Shown here piece after piece: positions 16,034 to 23,039 of a stretch of DNA of 44,098 nucleotides; the stretch's first letter is position 1; the number at the start of each line of letters is the position of its first letter. This stretch comes from a virus. The translations under genes were made by a program, and so were the position numbers. Below the pieces are notes generated by a model, which saw only the letters and a program-made list of their open reading frames with translations, was not told the DNA's origin and ran no database searches. The stretch covers positions 1-44,098 of IMG/VR virus record IMGVR_UViG_3300027418_000016; one strand, 5' to 3'.

Positions 16034-16311
16034 CATCTTCTCGATGTTTTTGATGGTGCAGGTGTGTTTTTATTTCTGGCAGACGCCATTGCTTTGTCAT
16101 GTCTATCTCTTTCACCATCTTTAATTTTTAATAATTCTCTCCAATAAAATTCTCTCAACTTTGTAGGCATAAAATATAAATCACTCCAATTAAATCCACC
16201 ATTTGAATTGTAGACCATTTGGAATAGTTTCTCATGTAATGCTACTGAATAGTTAGTCGGCAGGGTAAAAAAAGTCAGTCCCGAATGGGATACGAAGTGC
16301 CTCCATTTCAC
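16033..16311 (-). CDS. gp51-like tail assembly frame, probably made by frameshifting from the gp26-like gene
   Basis: The open frame covers 92 codons, but its only start is a GTG at 16309-16311 inside the upstream gene. The next Met is 32 codons in, after the conserved part, so independent translation is doubtful. The conserved part is LPTNYSVALHEKLFQMVY, then GGFNWSDLYFMPTKLREFYW, the pattern of gp51-type hub assembly proteins in T4-like phages (L-P-T, L-H-E, F-x-W-x-D-x-Y-x-M-P-x-x-L-R-x-F-Y). The C-terminus is basic and disordered (TPAPSKTSRR). It overlaps the gp26-like gene by 59 bases in the +1 frame. The overlap contains a run of seven T, and a +1 slip there would give a 345-residue fusion, FGTDFF joined to TLPTNYS. 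Placement between tube and tape measure is where other phages encode G/GT chaperones. Confidence 0.72.
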   Translation of the reverse strand: MKWRHFVSHSGLTFFTLPTNYSVALHEKLFQMVYNSNGGFNWSDLYFMPTKLREFYWRELLKIKDGERDRHDKAMASARNKNTPAPSKTSRR

Positions 16312-17071
16312 CGCTTACAGGATAAGTGTAATCAAATGTTAAATCTAAATCAGGAGTAATTTTTGACATATGTGCTCTTAAAGCTTTTGAATCTCCTGCT
16401 CTTAATTGATTGACAACAAAATTACTAATAGTTCCAACATCTTTATTTCCATTAACTTCTGTAATTATTTTTCTATATCTAGCCGTTATTTCATTACTTT
16501 GTTTTAATGTTTTTTCTGCAGCTTCTATATCTTTATTAATTACAATTTCATCACCATGTGTAAGTAATTTAAATTTAATTGGAGTTTTTGAAATTGGAAG
16601 AATAAAATCATATTCATTATTTCTATTCAATAATGTTTCATCAATTTCTTTTATCTTTATTTTAGATAAATCAACCGTAATATCTTCATTTAATCCTGTT
16701 TCTTTATCGTAAAATCCAATTACATAATCCGGTCCAAATGCTAACACTCTAGAAGTAATAAGAATTGCGTTCTTGTCACCAATTAATAAATCATTTATAT
16801 TAACTCCAGGTTCTATTACTACTGATTCTAATAACTTATCCAAATGCAATCCTTTACGAATTAAATTGGTAGAAGTAAGAATATCTTCTTCTTTTGCAGT
16901 CATTAATTTGATTGTAATTTCACCTTTTGATAATGGACTACTTTCAGGATATACTAATCCTTTTGATGGTAAACTAATAATTTCCGTTGGGAAAGGATAA
17001 TTTTTACTTGTTTGAGGTTGGATGTTTGGGCCTAAACCTCTTGAAAAATTTGGTTCAATGTTTTCACTCAT
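16253..17071 (-). CDS. gp26-like baseplate hub/tail assembly protein
   Basis: 272 residues of the T4 gp26 type: an N-terminal disordered arm, then PTEIISLPSKGLVYP and ITIKLMTAKEEDILTS, followed by GLHLDKLLESVV and NDLLIGDKNAILITSRVLAF. This order (LPS-x-G-x-x-Y-P, a T/A-x-E-E-D-x-L motif, then D-x-x-L-x-R with G) is that of the T4 baseplate protein family. The C-terminus ends RIPFGTDFFYPAD, a natural-looking end. T4 gp26 acts in hub assembly with gp51. The gene is the first after a strong terminator, with a variant box TATATATAT 20 bases upstream. The next frame overlaps its 3' end in the +1 frame at a T-run, so a part of the product is probably extended by frameshift. The gp26 identification is from motif memory, without a search. 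Confidence 0.78.
   Translation of the reverse strand: MSENIEPNFSRGLGPNIQPQTSKNYPFPTEIISLPSKGLVYPESSPLSKGEITIKLMTAKEEDILTSTNLIRKGLHLDKLLESVVIEPGVNINDLLIGDKNAILITSRVLAFGPDYVIGFYDKETGLNEDITVDLSKIKIKEIDETLLNRNNEYDFILPISKTPIKFKLLTHGDEIVINKDIEAAEKTLKQSNEITARYRKIITEVNGNKDVGTISNFVVNQLRAGDSKALRAHMSKITPDLDLTFDYTYPVSGEMEALRIPFGTDFFYPAD
16267..16273 (-). promoter_or_regulatory. Seven-T run, candidate programmed frameshift site
   Basis: The zero frame reads GAC TTT TTT TAC CCT GCC GAC TAA and the downstream frame reads ACT TTT TTT ACC CTG CCG ACT AAC. Sliding forward one base (or back two) on the T-run moves a ribosome from the gp26-like frame into the gp51-like frame five codons before the zero-frame stop. 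A one-base deletion in the run would also fuse the frames, so a homopolymer sequencing error must be excluded. Confidence 0.5.
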
Positions 17072-17091
17072 AATATAACTTTTGTGTTTAT

Positions 17092-17100
17092 TATATATAT
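17092..17100 (-). promoter_or_regulatory. Variant box ATATATATA (putative phage late promoter element)
   Basis: A one-base variant of the ATATTTATA box in the context AGATATATATAATAAA, 20 bases before the gp26-like start and just after the strong terminator at 17109-17148. This is the expected place for the promoter of a new transcription unit. Confidence 0.4.
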
Positions 17101-17108
17101 CTGCTTTT

Positions 17109-17148
17109 AAAAAAAATAAAAAGGGGATAACATTTCTGCATCCCCTTT
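17109..17148 (-). terminator. Rho-independent terminator after the tail tube gene
   Basis: Sense strand AAAGGGGAT, an 11-base loop, then ATCCCCTTT (17120-17148), followed by TTATTTTTTTT. The 9-base perfect stem with a T-tract lies 23 bases after the tail tube stop codon. It would end sheath and tube transcripts, as expected for very highly expressed genes. Confidence 0.88.
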
Positions 17149-17170
17149 CTTTATATAATTTTTAATTAGA

Positions 17171-17662
17171 TTAGTATTCTAATATAGCTTGGTCGAATGT
17201 TAAAGTCAATTCAATTGAAACTGGGTCAGTTGCGTTACTCCAATCCATTTCACCAAAGTTTGCTGATGTGATAAATGCACCTTCTAATGTCCATTTTTCA
17301 ACTTTATCACCTACTGGTCCTAAAGTATAGAAAGAAATAGTTTTCTTGTAGAATGCTGCGTAACCATCTCTACCTGTGATTGACTCATGTGATAATCTAA
17401 TCCAATCCATAACTTGCTGTGCACCACTTGGTACAATTGGGTCATAAAGAGTGATAGTGATATCATCCCAGTTTGATTTACCTTTAATCTTTCTTTTAAC
17501 ATTGATGTGGTCTAATTCTACCGTTTCTGATGTAAAAGTTGGTCTGTTAGCCGTTTTAATCATATAGGTTTCGATACCACCGATTTCCATTATGAATCTG
17601 TTTGCTAATTTTGGTTCCCAATTCTTATAAAATATCTTGTCGTATTCGTAAATTTCTGGCAT
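17171..17662 (-). CDS. Tail tube protein (gp19 type)
   Basis: 163 residues, the usual size of T4 gp19 (163). It begins with an acidic/aromatic arm, then NWEPKLANRFIMEIGGIETY, followed by VELDHINVKRKIKGKSNWDD and ITITLYDPIVPSGAQQVMDW. The late part has WTLEGAFITSANFGEMDWSN and a final strand ELTLTFDQAILEY. These are the conserved features of the T4 gp19 family, which stacks as hexamer rings into the inner tube. It follows the sheath gene, as in all T4-like phages, and precedes a strong terminator. The start is preceded by the extended box AGATATTTATAATAAATAAA, 19 bases away. Confidence 0.95.
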   Translation of the reverse strand: MPEIYEYDKIFYKNWEPKLANRFIMEIGGIETYMIKTANRPTFTSETVELDHINVKRKIKGKSNWDDITITLYDPIVPSGAQQVMDWIRLSHESITGRDGYAAFYKKTISFYTLGPVGDKVEKWTLEGAFITSANFGEMDWSNATDPVSIELTLTFDQAILEY

Positions 17663-17681
17663 TGTTCTCTGATTTATTTAT

Positions 17682-17690
17682 TATAAATAT
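17682..17690 (-). promoter_or_regulatory. ATATTTATA box (putative phage late promoter element)
   Basis: Exact match in the 40-base gap between sheath and tube, 19 bases before the tube start. With a short gap and a terminator after the tube gene, this would allow a monocistronic tube message. Confidence 0.5.
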
Positions 17691-17702
17691 CTGTTTTTTA
17701 AA

Positions 17703-20207
17703 TTATCCGTTAAAAGCTGCTCCAGTTGGTAAAATGTTGAAATCAATTTGAATGAATTCAGCCGTTTTAGTTGGTTGTAAAAAGATAGCACCTTTCATAA
17801 TGTTTCTATCAATTACATCTGGAGTATTATTAGTGTCATCCATTACAACTCTGAAAGCGTATAAACCTTGGTTTTGTTGTATTGATGATAAATAAGGATT
17901 TACAATGTTTAAGAATGCGTTTCTAGTAGTAGATGTATTTTGTTCGAATACTAAATATCTTGAAGTAGAAGCTATGTACTTTCTAACTGTTAATAATAAT
18001 CTTCTTACATTAATTCTATCTAATGCAGATGCTTTATCTTGTAATGTCTTTTGGCCAAATACTACGATACCTTGTCCTGGGAATTGTACGATTGGATTTA
18101 CTTTACCTTCGTATAAATCATCTTTTTCAGTTTGAGTTAATCTATTCAATACACTAACTGCGCCTGTCAAACCACCTCTATTCAAACCTGCTGGTGCGAA
18201 CCATTCTGCTGCTACTCTATCATTATTTGCAAATACACCTGGTAATAATACCGATGGTGGAACTGTAATTAATTTGTTTGTGTTAGCATCAACTGTTTTA
18301 ATCCAAGGATAATAAGTTGCAACCATATTTGAATCAACTGCGTCAGCTTGTGTTGTAGCTTGTAAAACTGAATCAGCTGCTGCCGTTGTATCCATAATAT
18401 AGAAACAATCATCTCTTTGTTCAACCATATCTAAAACTGAAGTTATTACTGAAGTATGTAATCTTCTAATAACACCCGGAGTTACAACCATATTGATATC
18501 AAATTCGTCAGCGTTAGATAATGCAGATATGTGTTTAGCGTATGCTACTGAACCACTTTTTAAAGATGTTGATAAATCAAATCCTTGTGAATTAGTTGCA
18601 GTTATATTTGTTCCAGTATAAATTGGAGTTGCCGGTGACATACCATCAAAACCTTCTTGAAATGCTACAACAAATTGTGCAGCTGCATCACCTACTGATA
18701 ATGTACCACCATTTGTTGCGTCTAAACCAAATACTGAATTTGAACCTACACTTACTCCTGTTGGGATTGGTTTTAGGTAAATTGAGTTGTCGGTATTAAA
18801 ATCTAAATCAATACCACCATATTGTGTCACCGATGCGGTTAAGAATGATACTGCAGGTATTTTTGAACCAACTGCTGCGGATGCAGAAACTGGTAATTGA
18901 TACGCTGTATGTCCAAACGGAACTGCTTGAACCGGTGCCGATTCATTTAAGTTTTTAATTCTAACATATTTTGAATTATTAACCCAATCACCTGTTTCAG
19001 AAATTTTACCATCTGATGCGATTGTTATTTTTCTGTCACCAATTACTCTACTAATATAGTTTGGAGAGTTGGGGTCTAAGTTTACATTTGAATATGTCTC
19101 TAATACTATTTTCTTTTTATTGGTATCATTAAAATCTCTTATAACAATAGTAAATGTACCATAATCGGTACCATTTATAGAACCTGCTGCTTTTATATTT
19201 GTAATTCCAACTTTTATTTTTGTATTAGATGTGTTACCTGCTCCGATTGTTTCAAAACGGAATAAATCTTCTCTTATACCACTAATAGTTTGTGATTTAA
19301 TAATTGGTGTTTGAGCTTCTTGTGCATCAAAATTAAATAATTGGTTGCCCAATACATTTATACTTGCAGATGCATGAGAATCAAAATTAATACCACTATT
19401 TTTGAAATATCCATGTACATATGCTGCTTTTGAACCCATTGCAGATGTTCCGAATACCGCTTCAACATCGTTTGTATCTGTTAACTTTAAAGATGCCGAT
19501 GTGTTTAATCCATTACTTAAGTAAAAATCACCATTACCATTGTTATCTGCTAAAGTTGAACCTGAAAAACCTGCGTTTGCTCCTACTGCGGTATTAAATA
19601 AAATTGCTGCAGTTGAACCAGATACATCATATGTGATATCAAAACTAGCAGTAACTATATCACTTGCAAGTCTTGCAGCTGATTGTGATACGAATATTGA
19701 AGTAGGTGCTACTGTCAATCCACTTCCTTTTTGAGATATAGTAATTGCACTAATTGTACCATTTGTAATAGTTGCCGATGCAGATGGGTTTGTTGCAAAT
19801 GTACCACCCTGAAAATATATAGGGGCTGTACCATTTGAAGTACCATCTGATGCTGAATAATTTGTTCCTGCTGATGATGTTAATAACGAATCAATCTGTC
19901 CTAAGTTAACTGCACTTATTAATAAAGGAGCGGTTTCGGTATATCCACCAACACCAGCTACTCTACAAATAGTTGCAGTTCCTGCTTCTCTTAAATAATT
20001 TTGTACTGCTAATGGAGTATAATATGTGTCATCTACTGTTCCAAATAATGTTTCAAATTCAGTTTGTGAATTTACGATTGTTGGTACTAACGGGCCTTCT
20101 TTGAAAGGGCCTATGAAAGCTGCACCGATGTTTGCAACACCTTGTTGCAAGAATGAAAGGTCATTTTCTCTCGTAAATACACCTGGTGATACGATTTTTT
20201 CTGCCAT
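17703..20207 (-). CDS. Contractile tail sheath protein (gp18 type)
   Basis: 834 residues, against 659 in T4. The N-terminus (IVSPGVFTRENDLSF, then GAAFIGPFKEGPLVPTIVNS) and the C-terminal domain (SALDRINVRRLLLTVRKYIA, RNAFLNIVNPYL, and GAIFLQPTKTAEFIQIDFNI) are clear sheath motifs. The extra length is in the middle, roughly residues 105-600, in Ser/Thr-rich beta segments that should face outward. Residues 142-172 (ASATITNGTISAITISQKGS, then GLTVAPTSIFVS) match a small repeat also found in the tail fibre at 25826-29779. The sheath contracts to drive the tube through the envelope. It is followed after 40 bases by the tube gene. An ATATTTATA box is 32 bases upstream of the start. Confidence 0.95.
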   Translation of the reverse strand: MAEKIVSPGVFTRENDLSFLQQGVANIGAAFIGPFKEGPLVPTIVNSQTEFETLFGTVDDTYYTPLAVQNYLREAGTATICRVAGVGGYTETAPLLISAVNLGQIDSLLTSSAGTNYSASDGTSNGTAPIYFQGGTFATNPSASATITNGTISAITISQKGSGLTVAPTSIFVSQSAARLASDIVTASFDITYDVSGSTAAILFNTAVGANAGFSGSTLADNNGNGDFYLSNGLNTSASLKLTDTNDVEAVFGTSAMGSKAAYVHGYFKNSGINFDSHASASINVLGNQLFNFDAQEAQTPIIKSQTISGIREDLFRFETIGAGNTSNTKIKVGITNIKAAGSINGTDYGTFTIVIRDFNDTNKKKIVLETYSNVNLDPNSPNYISRVIGDRKITIASDGKISETGDWVNNSKYVRIKNLNESAPVQAVPFGHTAYQLPVSASAAVGSKIPAVSFLTASVTQYGGIDLDFNTDNSIYLKPIPTGVSVGSNSVFGLDATNGGTLSVGDAAAQFVVAFQEGFDGMSPATPIYTGTNITATNSQGFDLSTSLKSGSVAYAKHISALSNADEFDINMVVTPGVIRRLHTSVITSVLDMVEQRDDCFYIMDTTAAADSVLQATTQADAVDSNMVATYYPWIKTVDANTNKLITVPPSVLLPGVFANNDRVAAEWFAPAGLNRGGLTGAVSVLNRLTQTEKDDLYEGKVNPIVQFPGQGIVVFGQKTLQDKASALDRINVRRLLLTVRKYIASTSRYLVFEQNTSTTRNAFLNIVNPYLSSIQQNQGLYAFRVVMDDTNNTPDVIDRNIMKGAIFLQPTKTAEFIQIDFNILPTGAAFNG

Positions 20208-20239
20208 GTTATCTTTAATTTAAATTTATTAGTTCTCAA

Positions 20240-20248
20240 TATAAATAT
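20240..20248 (-). promoter_or_regulatory. ATATTTATA box (putative phage late promoter element)
   Basis: Exact match 32 bases before the sheath start. Here a TTTG lies 19 bases before TATATTTA, so this copy also resembles the Bacteroidota TTTG-N19-TAnnTTTG promoter with a final G to A change. Confidence 0.5.
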
Positions 20249-20275
20249 AAAATTTTCAATCAAAACAACAAAATG

Positions 20276-22009
20276 TTATTTGTATGTTGGAGAGAAATAA
20301 TTATATGTTTCTGTTACTTTTGTCGAATTTTGTAATACATTATAGAACAATACTGGTCCTATTTGTCCATTCCAAAACGTTGTTCTTGCACTATTACTAC
20401 CAATTGTTAAATAGTTAGTAGATGCAGGTGCCGTAAATGCTGCTGCCGTAAATGTTCCTACCGATGTTCCGTCTACATAAACTGTTACAGTTCCTGATGG
20501 TTGGAATGTTGCTGAAATCATATACCAAACATTTGCTGATAATGATGTCGTTAATTGTGCACTATTTCCTAATGTACTACCATAGAATTTTACTCTATTT
20601 AAAGTAGAACTATCTGACGATTCAATTGCTAAACCATAAAAACCCGCGTAGTCAAAAATGTGTCTTGTAGTTGTACCCAATGTTGTAGTAGGTCTTACCC
20701 ACATATGGATTGTACCAGTATTAGTATTGAATTGAGATAAGCCACCATTTATATTTGATGCAGTATCTTTATAAAATAAGTCACCACCATCAAAAGAATA
20801 ATATCTTTCTTTTCTAGTTGCACCATTATTGTATGCCGGATTTGAACTCGCTCTCTCTAAAGGTGATTGTGCTCCAGGTCTAATACCTGTACCATATCCT
20901 GTCAAGTCTAATAAATCTACAGTTGGAGTTCCAGTTGCTGGCAATGTACCAGCTCCAAATGATGAGGTTTTTGATGGGTCAACATACATTCTTAAACCGG
21001 CTGCAGGGATAGATGGTTGTGTTGTTGTACCTTTATTATGTGAAATATATCCGTTTGAAATATAAACGTCAGCACTTTCAACATTCACAGTTACAATTTC
21101 AATATCTGCTTCTATTATTGCTATATCATAAACCAATTCTTCGGTTTCATCTTCTTTTACCAATTTATCACCAGGAAGAATATCTTCTACATTCTTAAAT
21201 TTATATTTTCCAATCTCATTATCCCATACAAATAATGGGTGAGTACCTGTTGCTTTTATTGCACCATTATTTATTGAAAAATAACCAGATGCAAAGTTAA
21301 AAGTCAAATCGGAAACTATTACATCTTGTGATACACCTTCTAATGAATCTAATTGATGAAAACGCCATTCTATTTGGTCAGATTCTGCATCTAAATTCTC
21401 ATCGGGTAATCCTGCTGGCACCCATGCTTTAATGGTATCACCAACATTTAAATCTTCAACATTAATTTCGGTATTGTTTGATAATTTTACTTTTGTACCA
21501 AATAATAAACAAAAATCAGGTTGATTGATTGTATTATAAACATCTACTGCGTATAATGTTTTTGTAGATGTAGTATTATACCCCGTTGCATTTAAATTAT
21601 ATCCATCTGCATATGTCATTGATAAAACTGATTCAGCTTCAGAATAGTTTGCAGCTGCAATTGATGCAGGTGTAATTGGAAACGATGGTGATGCACCTAA
21701 TGTTGCAGTACCTACCGAAAAATTTGCATTATTAAATGATACTGTGTAATTTGCTGCTACACTACCAACTCGTGTTCCATGTAAAGAACCCTGTGAACCA
21801 AAAGAAAACGTTGCCGTTTCTGATGTGCTTTCTACTATATAAGTGTATGTTGGTTGATTTGCAGTTATAGTATCGACTGCAAATGAGCTAAATGCTGCGG
21901 CTGTACCAGCTGCTGCGTTCATAGCGTTCATTGAAACTTGCTGAGTAGTTCTCGTCGAACCCTGCGTTGCTCTGTATAAATTACCTAACGATAAATTTGT
22001 TCTTGCCAT
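20276..22009 (-). CDS. Virion protein with internal intein-like Hint domain and C-terminal LamG domain
   Basis: 577 residues in three parts. Residues 1-166 are a Ser/Thr/Ala-rich beta region (MARTNLSLGNLYRATQGS at the start), probably the virion-bound part. Residues 167-325 are a Hint domain. Block A starts at Cys167 (CLLFGTKVKLSNNTEINVED, then LNVGD), block B is TGTHPLFV with Thr254 and His257, block F is IVTVNVESADVYISNGY, and block G is His324-Asn325. Residue 326 is Lys, not Cys, Ser or Thr, so standard splicing is not expected; this matches bacterial intein-like (BIL) domains, which mainly cleave. There is no room for a homing endonuclease. Residues about 335-577 are a LamG-like jelly roll (TIHMWVRPTTT, VWYMISATFQPSGTVTVYVD, then WNGQIGPVLFYNVL). 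It lies between the glycosyltransferase and the sheath gene, and an ATATTTATA box is 22 bases upstream. Confidence 0.85.
   Translation of the reverse strand: MARTNLSLGNLYRATQGSTRTTQQVSMNAMNAAAGTAAAFSSFAVDTITANQPTYTYIVESTSETATFSFGSQGSLHGTRVGSVAANYTVSFNNANFSVGTATLGASPSFPITPASIAAANYSEAESVLSMTYADGYNLNATGYNTTSTKTLYAVDVYNTINQPDFCLLFGTKVKLSNNTEINVEDLNVGDTIKAWVPAGLPDENLDAESDQIEWRFHQLDSLEGVSQDVIVSDLTFNFASGYFSINNGAIKATGTHPLFVWDNEIGKYKFKNVEDILPGDKLVKEDETEELVYDIAIIEADIEIVTVNVESADVYISNGYISHNKGTTTQPSIPAAGLRMYVDPSKTSSFGAGTLPATGTPTVDLLDLTGYGTGIRPGAQSPLERASSNPAYNNGATRKERYYSFDGGDLFYKDTASNINGGLSQFNTNTGTIHMWVRPTTTLGTTTRHIFDYAGFYGLAIESSDSSTLNRVKFYGSTLGNSAQLTTSLSANVWYMISATFQPSGTVTVYVDGTSVGTFTAAAFTAPASTNYLTIGSNSARTTFWNGQIGPVLFYNVLQNSTKVTETYNYFSPTYK
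21035..21511 (-). other. Region encoding the Hint (intein-like) domain
   Basis: This covers codons for Cys167 to Asn325 of the protein at 20276-22009. At 159 residues it is the size of a minimal Hint domain without an endonuclease. All splicing-side residues except the downstream nucleophile are present. Confidence 0.8.
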
Positions 22010-22020
22010 AGTATAAAGTG

Positions 22021-23019
22021 TTATTCTCCGTTATAAATATCTAAAAGTTTTTCTTTCCAATCATCTTTATTAGAAAAGTTTTTAATCATCCAATTCTTAA
22101 GTTTTTCAAATTCTGCTTTACGGGTTTCGTAATCATCCTGACAAATTGTTTGGTAGGTTTTTTTAAATGTTTCCTCATCAATCGCTTTGTACTTATAGTC
22201 AAGTGGAACATGCCATGTTTCATGTAATATTGGTAATTTACCCCAATCGACTGCTTCAAATATTCCATATCCAAATGGTTCATGTTGAAAGCAAGAATGA
22301 GATATTCCCCAATCAAGTCCATAGAACCTTTCTTTATATTTGTAATCAAACTTGTAAATTTTTGATTTCTCAAATTTGTATCCATATTTCTTTTTATAAT
22401 ATTTGTTAAATGTTTCTGAATTAGTCGAAATAAATCCACCCAATCCATCCATATATTCAACATTTTTTCTACCTTCAACTCTTGCTGCGTATCCCAATTC
22501 TACCGATGTTGAAAGTTCTTTGTTTTGTGTAAATGTATAATTATTTGGAATATGATGTAAGTTTTCCGTTTCATATGGAAAATGATACAATCCTACCCAA
22601 ACTTTATTTTTAATTTTGTTTATTAATTCGTTTTCGTATTCCCAATTACCATACCAGTGCAAATATTCATCTTTATTTTGTTGTGCCATTAAAGACACTT
22701 TGGTTAAATTATGGAATACAATTGAGTCAATCTTTTCCAGGTTTTGATGAATAGCTCTGGTTGGAGTATAATGACCATGTAATATATGTATCTTTCTTGC
22801 ACCTTCAAAGATTTCAATAATTTTATCTTCGGATGTTTCCCAAATATGGTCTATATCGATTGGAAATTCTTCGTAATTTGTAGGTTTGTGCCTATGGAAA
22901 AGAAGAAGTGGCTTGACTTCTAAATCAGGAGCCACTTCTTCTATCCAATTAGTTACCCATATATCAGCTCCGCTATTGAACCAGGGTCCTCCTGCGGTAG
23001 TGTAATAAACATCATACAT
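22021..23019 (-). CDS. GT-B glycosyltransferase (family 4-like)
   Basis: 332 residues. The N-terminal half has the features of a GT-B acceptor domain (AGGPWFNSGADIWVTNWIEE, then IHILHGHYTPTRAI at 77-90, a His-containing loop). The C-terminal half has YAARVEGRKNVEYMDG (residues 178-193), the usual R-x-E-x-R-K-N donor-site strand, and HEPFGYGIFEAVDWGKLPIL (246-265), with the E-x7-E pair Glu247 and Glu255 that contacts the nucleotide sugar. It should transfer a sugar from a nucleotide donor; the donor is unknown. It sits among adhesin and fibre genes, so the most natural substrate is a virion protein such as the Ser/Thr-rich fibres or the Hint-LamG protein. Modification of host surface sugar is the alternative. 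Confidence 0.78.
   Translation of the reverse strand: MYDVYYTTAGGPWFNSGADIWVTNWIEEVAPDLEVKPLLLFHRHKPTNYEEFPIDIDHIWETSEDKIIEIFEGARKIHILHGHYTPTRAIHQNLEKIDSIVFHNLTKVSLMAQQNKDEYLHWYGNWEYENELINKIKNKVWVGLYHFPYETENLHHIPNNYTFTQNKELSTSVELGYAARVEGRKNVEYMDGLGGFISTNSETFNKYYKKKYGYKFEKSKIYKFDYKYKERFYGLDWGISHSCFQHEPFGYGIFEAVDWGKLPILHETWHVPLDYKYKAIDEETFKKTYQTICQDDYETRKAEFEKLKNWMIKNFSNKDDWKEKLLDIYNGE
22032..22040 (-). promoter_or_regulatory. ATATTTATA box embedded in the end of the glycosyltransferase gene
   Basis: Exact match 22 bases before the Hint-LamG start. It lies within the last codons (D-I-Y) of the glycosyltransferase, so the motif is also compatible with coding sequence. Confidence 0.4.
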
Positions 23020-23039
23020 TTATTATAAACCTTTTGAAT

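Noticed and set aside
20276-22009. A true splicing intein with homing endonuclease.
   Set aside because: The domain has 159 residues, with no endonuclease motifs, and the residue after His-Asn is Lys, so protein splicing in the standard way is not expected.
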